Of a stretch of DNA of 58,772 nucleotides, positions 8,230 to 17,048 are shown one piece after another. Made by a program: the position numbers and the translations under genes. The DNA comes from Methanothrix sp. (GTDB taxonomy: Archaea; Halobacteriota; Methanosarcinia; Methanotrichales; Methanotrichaceae): the NCBI GenBank assembly GCA_026394565.1, contig JAPKYA010000036.1:1-58772 (forward strand). Direction: 5' to 3'. Below the pieces are notes generated by a model, which saw only the letters and a program-made list of their open reading frames with translations, was not told where the DNA came from and did no database searches. Position 1 is the stretch's first letter, and each line of letters opens with the position of its first letter.

Positions 8230-8550
8230 ATGTTCTTTCCATATGCCCAAGCCACACCGGTACGGATGGCCCCCGGACTGATTCGTAGAACCCTGGTCAG
8301 CGAGGAGAAGCTTATGATTTGCCGGTTTGACCTGGACTTGGGGGTGGTTATTCCCACCCACGCTCACCCCCATGATCAGGCAGGCTATGTGGTCCTGGGA
8401 AAAATCCGCATTACAGTGGACGGCAAGAGCTGCGATCTTGGACCGGGGGACAGCTACTCCGCCCCCTCCGGTGTATTGCACTCGGCAATAGCTTTAGAGG
8501 CATCTGTGGTGGTGGATACATTCAGCCCGCCCAGAGATGACTATTATTAG
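8230..8550 (+). CDS. Small cupin-domain protein
   Basis: 106 residues forming one cupin barrel. Motif 1 is HAHPHDQAGYVVLGK, with metal ligands His-His and Gln/Glu, and motif 2 is GPGDSYSAPSGVLHSA with the final His ligand. The arrangement suggests a metal-binding non-heme isomerase or sugar-binding cupin, but the substrate is unknown. It follows ino1 by three bases in the same direction and so is probably translated from the same mRNA; a link to inositol phosphate or sugar metabolism is inference only. Confidence 0.8.
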   Translation: MFFPYAQATPVRMAPGLIRRTLVSEEKLMICRFDLDLGVVIPTHAHPHDQAGYVVLGKIRITVDGKSCDLGPGDSYSAPSGVLHSAIALEASVVVDTFSPPRDDYY

Positions 8551-8706
8551 CAAACTGTGGCTAACGTCCTAACGTTCTGCCTTTCGTCGCATGGGAATCT
8601 GGATTGTAGAATCGCTTTGCAGCTAATAATAATAATAGATCCGCTGGGTCCGCTTGCTGCAGGCAGGAATTCCGAGAGAGATTTAAATGATCACAGGAAG
8701 AGCAAA

Positions 8707-9849
8707 ATGATCGCCAGGCGAGCAGATGAGATCGCCCCTTTCATTGCCATGGAGGTCTTGGAAAAGGCGCGGGAGATGGAGCGCCTGGGAATAAATGTCA
8801 TCCATCTGGAGGTGGGCGAGCCGGACTTCGATGTTCCCGCTGCGGTCAAAGCGGCCACCTGCCAGGCGCTGGAGGAGGGGCTCACCCACTACACTCATAG
8901 TCTTGGCGATATGGAGCTACGAGAGGCCATTTGCCGGCACTATCTGGAGGCTTATGGAGTTTCTGTGAGGCCGGAACAAGTGGCAGTGACCTCAGGCACA
9001 TCCCCGGCCATGATGCTCGTCTTTGCGGCGCTGCTGGAGAGGGGTCAGGAGGTAATAATCTCCGATCCGTGCTATGCCTGCTATCCCAATTTCATAAATT
9101 TTTTGGGAGGCGTCCCGGCGAAAGTGCCGGTCTATGAAAAGGACGGCTTTCAGTTCCGGCCGGAGGCGATCCGTGAGAAGATCAGCAGAAAAACAAAGGC
9201 CATTCTCATCAACTCACCCTCCAATCCGGCGGGCTGCTTGCTCTCCGAGAACGCATTGCGCTCTATTGCAGAGTGCTCGCCTTACATCGTCTCTGATGAG
9301 ATCTATCACGGCCTGGTTTATGAAGGCCAGGAGCACTCTATCCTGGAGTTTTCCGACCACGCCTTTGTCCTAAACGGTTTTTCCAAGCTCTACGCCATGA
9401 CGGGCTATCGCCTGGGCTATCTCATCGCCCCGGAGAGGTTCATCCGGCCCATCCAGAAGATGCAGCAGAACTTCTTCATCTGCGCCGGCTCTCTGGCCCA
9501 GAGGGCGGGCATCGCCGCTTTACAGGAGACCGAATCAGAGGTGGCGGAGATGAAGCGGATCTACAACCAGCGGCGAAAGTTCATGATCAAACGCTTGAGA
9601 GAGCTGGGCTTTTCCATCGCAGTGGAGCCGACGGGGGCCTTTTATGTCTTTGCCAATGCCCGGGCGTTCTCGGGCGACTCTTACCGGCTGGCCTTCGACC
9701 TCCTGGAGAAAGCGCACGTGGGTGTGACGCCGGGAATCGACTTCGGGCAAAATGGGGAGGGATATCTCAGGTTCTCCTATGCCAATTCCATGGAAAATAT
9801 TGCCGAGGGGCTGGACAGGATTGAGATGTATCTGAAAGAGCTTGATTGA
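8707..9849 (+). CDS. PLP-dependent class I/II aminotransferase
   Basis: 380 residues from the ATG at 8707, which follows an AGGAAG site. A longer frame from 8557 exists but its first 50 codons do not resemble the family. Visible features: LEVGEPDFD near the N-terminus, TSGTSPAMML, the SPSNPAG substrate-carboxylate loop, VSDEIYHGLVYEG, and the PLP-lysine segment NGFSKLYAMTGYRLGY, followed by the C-terminal LRFSYANS with the conserved Arg. It is an aspartate/aromatic-type aminotransferase of fold type I; the exact amino acid cannot be assigned. Separated from the cupin by about 155 bases. Confidence 0.85.
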   Translation: MIARRADEIAPFIAMEVLEKAREMERLGINVIHLEVGEPDFDVPAAVKAATCQALEEGLTHYTHSLGDMELREAICRHYLEAYGVSVRPEQVAVTSGTSPAMMLVFAALLERGQEVIISDPCYACYPNFINFLGGVPAKVPVYEKDGFQFRPEAIREKISRKTKAILINSPSNPAGCLLSENALRSIAECSPYIVSDEIYHGLVYEGQEHSILEFSDHAFVLNGFSKLYAMTGYRLGYLIAPERFIRPIQKMQQNFFICAGSLAQRAGIAALQETESEVAEMKRIYNQRRKFMIKRLRELGFSIAVEPTGAFYVFANARAFSGDSYRLAFDLLEKAHVGVTPGIDFGQNGEGYLRFSYANSMENIAEGLDRIEMYLKELD

Positions 9850-9973
9850 GCGATACTACCAGATAATCATCCGAAAAAATTATTTTTACTGCAGGTTAAT
9901 TTTATATTCTAGTTCTGCATATTGCTTTTGGGAAAAATTGATTTAAGCTTTGGGGGATTTGATAAATTTAAGC

Positions 9974-11053
9974 ATGGGGACCAAAAAGGGCAGGTTGGAT
10001 TTCATCGATTCCCTGCGCGGGATTGCGGCTCTCGCAATTGTTGTCTATCACCTGAGCTTTTTACGTCTCCCTACGCTACTGGAAGAGCATATTCTTCTGG
10101 CAAGATCCAGTTTAATTTTATTTTTTATCATCAGCTCTTTTACGCTCTATTATTCTTTGGACAATAAAAGAGATGAGGAGAAACGATTTCAAAAATTCTA
10201 CATGCGTCGATTCTTCAGAATAGCACCACTATTTTATATTATGATAATAATCTATTTGATTAAGGACGTCCTTATTCTTAAAACATTTCCCTCCAATGCA
10301 GAAATTATAGCAAATTTTGCTTTTATATTTAATCTCTACCCACCTTACTTTGAAAGCATTGTCTCAACCGGCTGGACCATCGGGGTAGAGATGCTTTTCT
10401 ATCTTATCCTGCCCCTTATCTATTTGGGCTTTAACACCATTCCAAGATCGCTAATCTTCTTAGCTTGCACTGTGGCCTTTGCTGATATCGTCCACTACCT
10501 TCTCGGCCAATTCCCTCCATTCAGCCAGGAGATTATGAGCGGATATATGAGCGTAGCAAGCTTCCTGCCGGTTTTTTCCACAGGCATTATTTGCTATCTA
10601 ATATACAAAAACTATATTCACAAAATAAGCCATGCATATGGCAAGGCAATATCCATATTATTATTTATACTTACATTCTTTATTTTATTTATTGTTATAT
10701 TCAATCCATCTTTTTATTTTATTCCTCTTAGCGAGCGTTACTGGCAAGCGATAGCCTTCAGCACACTATGCCTCTCTCTTTCATTATATCCAAATAGATT
10801 GCTGGTAAATGGGATAACCACATTTTATGGAAAGATCAGCTACAGCGTCTATTTGCTTCATCCTTTATTGATATATTTTTTGAAACCCGCATACAATTTC
10901 ATCTATGCCGGCATAGCTTCCCCCGGCCTTGCCTTTTTTTCCTGCTTACTGCTAACGCTTGTCTTTCTAACTATGAGTTCATTACTTAGTTATCGCTTCA
11001 TCGAAGTGAAGGGCATTTTATATGGCAAAATGCTGATTGCAAGGCTGCCCTGA
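9974..11053 (+). CDS. Acyltransferase family 3 (OafA/WecH-like) membrane protein
   Basis: 359 residues with about ten hydrophobic segments. The family signature is at the N-terminus: LDFIDSLRGIAALAIVVYHL, with the Arg in DSLRG and catalytic His in YHL. STGWTIGVEMLFYLILP and ISYSVYLLHPLLIYF are further hallmarks. Such proteins O-acetylate or otherwise acylate exopolysaccharide or lipid-linked sugars at the membrane. The ATG at 9974 is preferred to a TTG at 9950. The gene is much more AT-rich than its neighbours and uses ATA and TTA codons heavily, suggesting transfer. It stands alone. Confidence 0.85.
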   Translation: MGTKKGRLDFIDSLRGIAALAIVVYHLSFLRLPTLLEEHILLARSSLILFFIISSFTLYYSLDNKRDEEKRFQKFYMRRFFRIAPLFYIMIIIYLIKDVLILKTFPSNAEIIANFAFIFNLYPPYFESIVSTGWTIGVEMLFYLILPLIYLGFNTIPRSLIFLACTVAFADIVHYLLGQFPPFSQEIMSGYMSVASFLPVFSTGIICYLIYKNYIHKISHAYGKAISILLFILTFFILFIVIFNPSFYFIPLSERYWQAIAFSTLCLSLSLYPNRLLVNGITTFYGKISYSVYLLHPLLIYFLKPAYNFIYAGIASPGLAFFSCLLLTLVFLTMSSLLSYRFIEVKGILYGKMLIARLP

Positions 11054-11221
11054 ATCCTAAAGACCTCATGAGCAGCAACACCCGCGCCGATCTAATGCCG
11101 GTGCGGCAGTAAAGCAGGTAAGCGTTATTGCGGTCCCGCCGTGCGATCTGATCTTTAAAGGAAGGCGATCTAAAATCCAGATTTTGTTGGGGAAGGCGGC
11201 ATTCGGTTTTCCGGACATCTC
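11054..11221. other. Intergenic between convergent genes
   Basis: About 170 bases between the acyltransferase stop and the M24 peptidase stop on the other strand. No frame, no T-tract of note and no structured RNA was seen. Confidence 0.3.
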
Positions 11222-12403
11222 CTACACCCGCCAGATCTCCTGTGGCAGACGAGTCAGCCTCTCCGGCCCTCTCGCTCCGACGAGGAAGGTGTCCTCAATT
11301 CCCACCACGCCTTCCCCTGGATAGATCATCTTCGGCTCCACGGCAACGGTCATGTTCTCCACAATTTCATGGTCCACGGGACCTATCACCGGATACTCAT
11401 CTATCTGCAATCCCACGCCATGTCCTACAAATCCGGCTTTGCTCTCGGGGGGGCCTCCCAGGAAATCCTGATAGCCCATTCTCGCGCCCTCGGTCTCAGA
11501 GAGGCTCCAGATCTCGCGGCTCTTCTTGCCGGGGCGAAGCTGCCCGGCTATGGCCTCTTCGATTTGCAGGGCTGCCTGGTGCGCCCTCTCCAGCTTGACC
11601 GGAAGCTTTCCCAGGCAGAATATGCGCGTCTCATCGGCAAGGTAGCCGTTGCAGCATCCGGCATAGTCCACCAGCACAGGTTCACCATGCTTGATCCTGG
11701 CAAATCCAGGTCCCTGGGCAAAGAAAAGGGACATGCCCTTTCCACCCGTGGGAGAGGATACGTTGCTTGGCATTGCGGCACTTGCACCTGCCATGAGGTG
11801 GCCCATGGGAAGAGCCTGATTGAACCTTCTAAATGCCACATTGCCCTGATGGCCCAGGAGCTTCATGGTGCTCTCCACCGTTACGGCCAGATCAATCTCG
11901 CGCATGCCCTCTCGAAGGTGGTCCGCAACACTTGCGATTCCCGCATCCAAAATCCTGGCCGCCTGGCGGATGAGTCCTATCTCAAAATCGGACTTCACAG
12001 AGCGAATGTGCTTGATATTCTCAGAGATATCGGAAAATTGGACATCCTGGCCCAAAGTCTTTTTTAGCCGGGCATAATTATTGTAAGGAAGCACATCCAG
12101 CTCCAGGCCGATTCTTGCCCCGGCTGGCAGATCCAGATCCTTTTTCAGGGACTTGTGGCTCCTTTGCGGCTGCACGGAGAGTGGTGATTCCAGTCTGGCC
12201 CTCTCCAGGCTCTTTTTGATCATGAGGATTGGCGGACCTTCCCTGGGAATATAGATCAGACCTTCCTGAGCCGTGCCCGAAAAATAGCCCAGGTCCGTGG
12301 ATTCAAACAATATGGCACCGGTCAGTTCGCCCATTCGATCTTGCAGCTTCTTTATCCTGGCATCGATCTCTGAGCGGGGATGCAAAACGTATTCCATTTT
12401 CAT
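11222..12403 (-). CDS. Xaa-Pro aminopeptidase-like M24 metallopeptidase
   Basis: 393 residues from the ATG at 12403, whose ATGA overlaps the stop of the HD gene; a longer frame to 12547 only reads antisense-like sequence across that neighbour. The N-terminal creatinase-like domain (about 1-140) includes GAILFESTDLGYFSGT. The pita-bread domain has the metal ligands: VDYAGCCNGYLADETR (two Asp), GHGVGLQIDEYP (His), VEPKMIYPGEG and GIEDTFLV (two Glu). All five ligands appear intact, so it should be an active Xaa-Pro dipeptidase or aminopeptidase in the cytoplasm. Operon with the HD hydrolase. Confidence 0.88.
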   Translation of the reverse strand: MKMEYVLHPRSEIDARIKKLQDRMGELTGAILFESTDLGYFSGTAQEGLIYIPREGPPILMIKKSLERARLESPLSVQPQRSHKSLKKDLDLPAGARIGLELDVLPYNNYARLKKTLGQDVQFSDISENIKHIRSVKSDFEIGLIRQAARILDAGIASVADHLREGMREIDLAVTVESTMKLLGHQGNVAFRRFNQALPMGHLMAGASAAMPSNVSSPTGGKGMSLFFAQGPGFARIKHGEPVLVDYAGCCNGYLADETRIFCLGKLPVKLERAHQAALQIEEAIAGQLRPGKKSREIWSLSETEGARMGYQDFLGGPPESKAGFVGHGVGLQIDEYPVIGPVDHEIVENMTVAVEPKMIYPGEGVVGIEDTFLVGARGPERLTRLPQEIWRV

Positions 12404-13047
12404 ATTTGGTTTCCGATCTCCTCTTCCAGGTCCAGGATATATCTTCTCAAAACCGCCGTCCTTACTGCGGCAAGCTTTTTTCCGCGCTCTGTATGCATGC
12501 CCGATTCCAGTTTGAGCAGCTTTTTGTAGAAATGATCCAGATTCCATTCTCCGTCATCCGGCTCCCTGGCCCGGCAGAAGGGATCGCTGGAATGGTAAAG
12601 CTCTCTTCCTAAAGCTCCTCCCGTGAGAAAGACCCGGGCAATTCCGATGGCCCCCAGGGCATCCAGCCGGTCGGCATCCTGAAGTATCCTGGCCTCCAGA
12701 GTAACCGGAACAATTTTTCCGGAAAAGCGGTGCACATCTACGGCATAGTGCACCTTCTCTCTTGCCCCCTCTTCCAGCCCAATGGACTCCAGGAAAGCCT
12801 CCACTGCCCTTTTGCCCCAGCCCTCAGACTCGCCCTGCAACGAATTGTGCTTTTTTTTCGATCCAACATCATGTAGCAGCGCGGCTAGCAGTAGCACCTG
12901 CATATCTGCGCCTTCCTCCTGTCCAATGATCCTGGCATTTTTGTAAACTCTCCAGATATGCGAGAAATCATGGGCTGGATCTGCCCCCCGGTACATGGAT
13001 CGGATATCGTTCAGTCGGGACTCGGGATCAAATTTATCGGAGGCCAT
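12400..13047 (-). CDS. HD-domain metal-dependent phosphohydrolase
   Basis: 215 residues starting MASDKFDPESR at 13047, ten bases after the upstream stop; an ATG at 13074 would overlap that gene. The HD motif is complete: HDFSHIWRV (first His), LLLAALLHDVGSKKK (HD), H in HYAVDVHRF, and ILQDADRLDALGAIGIARVF (final Asp). This is the YedJ/YpgQ-type HD family, often acting on nucleotides. Its stop overlaps the ATG of the peptidase gene. Substrate is not deducible from sequence. Confidence 0.85.
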   Translation of the reverse strand: MASDKFDPESRLNDIRSMYRGADPAHDFSHIWRVYKNARIIGQEEGADMQVLLLAALLHDVGSKKKHNSLQGESEGWGKRAVEAFLESIGLEEGAREKVHYAVDVHRFSGKIVPVTLEARILQDADRLDALGAIGIARVFLTGGALGRELYHSSDPFCRAREPDDGEWNLDHFYKKLLKLESGMHTERGKKLAAVRTAVLRRYILDLEEEIGNQI

Positions 13048-13057
13048 AAATAGTCTG

Positions 13058-13240
13058 TTAGCTGGTGGGCGCATAGATGATGGTCAGGATCTCCTCAGGC
13101 GCGACCTCTCTGGGATCGTTCAGGTAAGCCTCTCTTATGGGCCCCGTTAGCTTAAGGCCGTTTTCCTCAAGCCAGGCAAAAAGCCTTTCGTAAGAAGGCC
13201 CGCTTGCATCGTATGGGCCCTTATGAATTATATGGGCCAT
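13058..13240 (-). CDS. GyrI-like (AraC effector-binding) domain, apparently missing its N-terminal half
   Basis: 60 residues from the only ATG: IHKGPYDASGPSYERLFAWL and GPIREAYLNDP... match the C-terminal half of SOUL/GyrI-like small-molecule-binding domains, which are normally about 150 residues. The same frame stays open upstream for another 33 codons (to about 13339) and reads sensible family sequence there (EEALKADEAG, DIEVCVPIAEK), but has no start codon before an in-frame stop. So the gene probably lost its 5' half, perhaps when it came to sit next to the flavin-protein gene. It may be a pseudogene, or a short protein expressed from the internal ATG. Confidence 0.5.
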   Translation of the reverse strand: MAHIIHKGPYDASGPSYERLFAWLEENGLKLTGPIREAYLNDPREVAPEEILTIIYAPTS

Positions 13241-13349
13241 CTTTTCGGCAATAGGTACGCAGACCTCTATGTCGGCATTGCCTGCCTCATCGGCTTTCAG
13301 GGCTTCCTCTACGCTCTTCTCATGCCAGAGACAAGAGACGGATCAATGT

Positions 13350-13757
13350 TTATTCTTCCCAGACCTCCATGTTCATATCATGATAATACTCGATCCTCTT
13401 TGGGACGAATTTGAGAACTACATATTCTGGATTCTCTGGCTTTTGGAAATAGGGCTCAAGCTTTTTGTCCCAAAACTTCTTTTTCGTCTCCAGATCGTCA
13501 TGGACGCTGGCCTCGCCTTGAATCACTACAAATGGATCGGAATAATTCTTGCCGGACCAGATGGAGAGAGCTACAGCCGGGTTCTTCTTGATCTGAGCCA
13601 CCTTGCGAGAGCTTTTCATGGTGGCTCCAATCAGGGTTAGATCGTCCATCCCAACTATTGCCAAGAACCTCACAGCTGGCTTGCCTTCCTGTACAGTAGC
13701 CAGGGCGGCTACATGCTCGCCACCTATGACCTTGAGAATGCCTTCCTTTATCACCAT
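13350..13757 (-). CDS. Pyridoxamine 5'-phosphate oxidase-like flavin-binding protein
   Basis: 135 residues with the split-barrel pattern: AALATVQEGKPAVRFLAIVGM, TLIGATMKSSRKVAQIKKNPAVALSIW, FVVIQGEASVHDD, and a C-terminal VLKFVPKRIEYY. This is the small PNPOx-like family that binds FMN or F420. In methanogens several such proteins are F420-binding, but the cofactor cannot be decided here. The start at 13757 gives the family's normal N-terminus. It stands upstream of the truncated GyrI-like remnant. Confidence 0.8.
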   Translation of the reverse strand: MVIKEGILKVIGGEHVAALATVQEGKPAVRFLAIVGMDDLTLIGATMKSSRKVAQIKKNPAVALSIWSGKNYSDPFVVIQGEASVHDDLETKKKFWDKKLEPYFQKPENPEYVVLKFVPKRIEYYHDMNMEVWEE

Positions 13758-13835
13758 GATTAATAGTAATGGTCTTTCTTATTGATAAAATGTTGGGTAA
13801 GATGATGAGACAACGCAAAGACGACAGACAGGAAT

Positions 13836-14312
13836 TTAGACCTGAATTTCCCGCATTATCATCTCTGCCGAGATGGCGATCCCTTTCCAGTTGTGCATGT
13901 TGATCGAGAGCAGAAGTCCCACCACGCGACCATCCTGAATAAGGGGGCTGCCGCTATCACCCGGCCCGGGAAGATTGCCCAAAGGCAGCACGACATAGGC
14001 AATGGACCAGGAGGTATCGGAGATGCGGCAGCGCATGCTGCGCTGGGAATTTTTCAGCTCAGATTCGCCCAGCCGGGGCTTGGCGAGCAATGTCGGCCGG
14101 CAGGCTCCTATGATAGGAAAGAAGGCCAGGTCGGCATCATTGGGCATGTAAGCCACCTGGCAGGCCAGCCCAGCCACGCGCAGGCTGTACGTGCCTGCGG
14201 CATGAAAGATGTGCGCCGGGGCTACGCCCGCAAAAGCGCCCCGCCAGGGGACGACGGCACCCACCACTCCGCCGGAACGGCCTGCGATGAACTGGTCACC
14301 TGATTTTATCAT
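13836..14312 (-). CDS. Minimal trypsin-like (S1-fold) serine protease without signal peptide
   Basis: 158 residues from the ATG at 14312 (MIKSGDQFIAGRSGG). The catalytic pattern is visible: His in APAHIFHAAG, Asp in NDADLAFFP, Ser in GPGDSGSPLI. The GDSGSP motif is diagnostic for the chymotrypsin fold. The protein is short compared with a usual 200-220 residues and has no secretion signal or PDZ domain, so it would act in the cytoplasm or as a self-processing module. A longer frame to 14426 has no ribosome site and reads across the divergent secreted gene's promoter. No partner gene is adjacent. Confidence 0.7.
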   Translation of the reverse strand: MIKSGDQFIAGRSGGVVGAVVPWRGAFAGVAPAHIFHAAGTYSLRVAGLACQVAYMPNDADLAFFPIIGACRPTLLAKPRLGESELKNSQRSMRCRISDTSWSIAYVVLPLGNLPGPGDSGSPLIQDGRVVGLLLSINMHNWKGIAISAEMIMREIQV

Positions 14313-14377
14313 AATGATTTTCACCCAGCAAAAGATATTTGTCTCCCCCAGCCAACCGGACTGAAGGTGAACGCAGT

Positions 14378-14971
14378 TTGCACACTCGAATTCTAGCTTT
14401 AGCCCTTCTCCTCTTGCTCGCCGCAATAGCCCCTGCCTCCGCCTACGGCAAGAGCGTGGAGGACCTGGTAGGCTCGTTCTCTATAGGCAAGACCATAAAG
14501 ATTGGAAGCAGCAGCGAATGTTTTTCCTCTCCCGGCGCAGCCGATCCCCTGACTCCGCCCCAAAGCGGCGGCGCGGGCCCCCTGGCAGACGATCAGCCGC
14601 CGAGCGTTGCGGGCTTCGCCATCGAGGCGCAGCAGCTCTCCGCCGCCTCGGTCCCGCTCATCAATCTGACAGCTCACCTCATCGACGACCAGGGCGTTTG
14701 GGCGGCAGAGGCGATATTTTCCGGTCCGCGAGGAGAGGAAGCTGCCGCGCTCTTCTCTGCCCAGAACCTCACCTCGGGAACGGCAAAGGACGGATATTAC
14801 GGCGCAAAGATGTTTCTTCCCCAAAACAATGAGACTGGTGAGTGGCATTTAAAGAGCTTGACCCTTGTGGACAGGGAAGACAACCGTCGAATTATGGTCG
14901 AGGGTGATCTTACGCGCCTGGGTCTGCCCACAGAGATAATCATCTTACCTCAAGAGCTTCCCCTGCTCTAA
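14378..14971 (+). CDS. Secreted protein of unknown function
   Basis: 197 residues from a TTG at 14378 with the ribosome site AAGGTGA 7 bases upstream; a TTG at 14339 would place a charged leader before the signal peptide. The signal peptide is ILALALLLLLAAIAPASA. The mature part contains a Pro/Gly-rich linker, then a predicted beta-sandwich (VPLINLTAHLIDDQGVWAAEAIFSGPRG..., YYGAKMFLPQNNETGEWHLKSLTLVDREDNRR) that resembles bacterial Ig-like lectin modules. Single Cys. No homologue is recognised. The 3' end overlaps the convergent glycosyltransferase gene by 32 bases. Confidence 0.65.
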   Translation: MHTRILALALLLLLAAIAPASAYGKSVEDLVGSFSIGKTIKIGSSSECFSSPGAADPLTPPQSGGAGPLADDQPPSVAGFAIEAQQLSAASVPLINLTAHLIDDQGVWAAEAIFSGPRGEEAAALFSAQNLTSGTAKDGYYGAKMFLPQNNETGEWHLKSLTLVDREDNRRIMVEGDLTRLGLPTEIIILPQELPLL

Positions 14972-17048
14972 GTTTCATCTCTATATTTGAAATAAAATCT
15001 ATAATTTGATTTTTGAATATATCGCTGGAGAATTTTTGGCTTTTTTCGAACGCTTTTAGAGAAAGATCTTCACGCAAGCGATCATCATTTATTATTTTTA
15101 ATGTGTAGGCTTTGAGTTCCTCTATACTATTGAATCTAAAACCATTTACACCATGATCAACAATCTCCTTTTGTCCGCCACCATCAATAACAACAGGGAC
15201 ACAATAGTTTTGCATGGCCTCCACAGTGGTCATGCCAAAGTGCTCCACACGATGTGGATCAACCTCATTAAGGCCGCATAAATGCCAGAATATCGAAGCG
15301 CTTCTATATAAATTTTTTAACTCTTCCATATCGACATTGGGCATTAGCTTTATGTTTTTTATTTCCAGGAAATTTATCCTTAGAGCGACTTTTTTGAGGT
15401 AATCGTTATCTCCAGAAGAGCCTCCCGCCAATACCAGCGTCCAATTATCCCTTATATCCTTATTCTTCCGGCAAATCTCATAATAAGCATTTGCCATTTC
15501 TATCTGTTTTTTGCTTCCACCTGGCTCAAATCTGGCTACAGATAATATTATCTTTTTCTTATTTTTCGGATCGGACTCTTGATGATTCATTTCCACGGGT
15601 GGATATAGTCGTAAATTCGCCTCAATGTCCCATTTTTGTCTCAGCCAAAATGTAGTATAATCGCTATTTGTTATTATATAATTATATTTATCTACGGAAA
15701 AAAAGCGGTTTTTATCCTGATCCGGAAAGTGACAGATAAACAATGATTCACACGATAACGGATTTACTTTGCTCAGCATATTCGCATTTATAAATATATC
15801 ATAATTTCTACTTTCATAGCTTATAATATCAAATGGGTTTATATTTTCGTGATTTGTTCTTCCTTCATCGATATAATAGAGATCCCTTTTCTCGTAAAAT
15901 GGTATTTTTATTATTTTAAGTTTGCATCTTGATAGGTCTATGCCGAACCATTCATTATATTTTTCCAGCGTACATTCTTTATTTGCTATATAAGTTATGT
16001 CGTAGTTGTCTTGAAGAATTTCTGCTATTTTTGCTACATATCTCTGGCCTCCACCTGCGAAATGAAAGGCGTGATCGTAAATGCCTATTTTTATCTTTCG
16101 CAGCCCCAAAACGACCTCCAGTTGTGTGAAGAAATTTAATGCAATTTGTGTCCCAAATACGTCCTTTACGACTGTATCCAATTTCCTGAGGACTTTACAG
16201 GAGATTTCGGTTTCATTATTATCTATAAGTTTTCTGATCGCCTGCAATAATGAATGACATAACTCGCTCGTTTCTCCTTTTAAAAATAAATGAGAAGTCT
16301 TTATGGATTCTGGCAATTTATGAGGATATCTTTTTCCAAGAAGAAGAAGTCTGTTCCTTGAACAAAAATATTCACACAATTTTGAGGAAGCCGTTCCGTG
16401 ATATTTATGATAGACTATACTATCTGGTGAATAAAATATCTTCCATCCAAGATCTTTACACCTTATACTATAATCCACATCTTCCATATAAATTACGAAA
16501 TCCTCATCGAATTTTCCCACTTGCTCAATGCATTCTCGCTTGAGCAGGACAGATCCTCCTGTAAAAAAATTGATTTCTCCTGGTTTATTGTACTTTCCAT
16601 TGTCTTTCTCGTTGAATCCAATATCTCGGAAATAAAAATCCTCAACTTCTTCCACACCGACGCTATTAATAGTTATTTCATCATTGAACAAGATCTTACT
16701 CTGAGCAGCCCCGATATCCTTCTCTGAATTAATCGTTTTCAATAGCTCTTTTAGCCAATTCTTTTCAACAATAGTATCGTTATTTAAAATAGCAATATAT
16801 TTTCCAGTAGAAATACTAACTCCCAAGTTTAATGCTTTTGCATAATTATTTATAGTATTCTCTATGACATTTACTTCGGGAAAGGTCTCTTGAATTTGTT
16901 GGGCGGATTTATCGGTTGGCGAATTATTAATTATAATTACTTCTAATAAATTACCACATTTATCGACTTTAAATATTGAATTTAAACATTTTTTTAGATA
17001 ATCCCATCCATTATAATTTACTATCAGTATAGTTATCAAATCAACCAT
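14940..17048 (-). CDS. Two-domain glycosyltransferase (GT2 + GT4)
   Basis: 702 residues. The N-terminal 240 form a GT2 domain: ILIVNYNGWDYLKKCL, NNDTIVEKNWL (DxD-like NDT), GGSVLLKRECIE and FDEDFVIYMEDVDYSIRC, typical for rhamnosyl-like transferases. A helical linker follows. The second half is a GT4 (GT-B) domain: HFAGGGQRYVAKIAEIL, SVARFEPGGSKKQIEMANAYYEI, and FGMTTVEAMQNYCVPVVIDGGGQKEIVDHGVNGF, the sugar-nucleotide site. Such fusions build cell-surface polysaccharide in two steps. It is strongly AT-rich (ATA, TTA, AAA codons) compared with genes on both sides and directly abuts the next gene of the island. Confidence 0.88.
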   Translation of the reverse strand: MVDLITILIVNYNGWDYLKKCLNSIFKVDKCGNLLEVIIINNSPTDKSAQQIQETFPEVNVIENTINNYAKALNLGVSISTGKYIAILNNDTIVEKNWLKELLKTINSEKDIGAAQSKILFNDEITINSVGVEEVEDFYFRDIGFNEKDNGKYNKPGEINFFTGGSVLLKRECIEQVGKFDEDFVIYMEDVDYSIRCKDLGWKIFYSPDSIVYHKYHGTASSKLCEYFCSRNRLLLLGKRYPHKLPESIKTSHLFLKGETSELCHSLLQAIRKLIDNNETEISCKVLRKLDTVVKDVFGTQIALNFFTQLEVVLGLRKIKIGIYDHAFHFAGGGQRYVAKIAEILQDNYDITYIANKECTLEKYNEWFGIDLSRCKLKIIKIPFYEKRDLYYIDEGRTNHENINPFDIISYESRNYDIFINANMLSKVNPLSCESLFICHFPDQDKNRFFSVDKYNYIITNSDYTTFWLRQKWDIEANLRLYPPVEMNHQESDPKNKKKIILSVARFEPGGSKKQIEMANAYYEICRKNKDIRDNWTLVLAGGSSGDNDYLKKVALRINFLEIKNIKLMPNVDMEELKNLYRSASIFWHLCGLNEVDPHRVEHFGMTTVEAMQNYCVPVVIDGGGQKEIVDHGVNGFRFNSIEELKAYTLKIINDDRLREDLSLKAFEKSQKFSSDIFKNQIIDFISNIEMKLRAGEALEVR

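Noticed and set aside
7549-8481. 310-codon open frame on the minus strand
   Set aside because: It is antisense to ino1 and the cupin gene, both of which have clear family motifs, and its product (His/Gly-rich, no domain) looks like reverse reading of GC-rich codons.
8557-8706. Longer start for the aminotransferase
   Set aside because: The 50 extra codons have no family resemblance, while the ATG at 8707 has AGGAAG upstream and gives the expected N-terminus.
11369-12067. 232-codon open frame on the plus strand
   Set aside because: Antisense to the M24 peptidase, whose metal ligands are all intact.
12404-12547. Longer start for the M24 peptidase
   Set aside because: It would read across the HD gene's end; the ATGA overlap at 12400-12403 is a standard operon junction.
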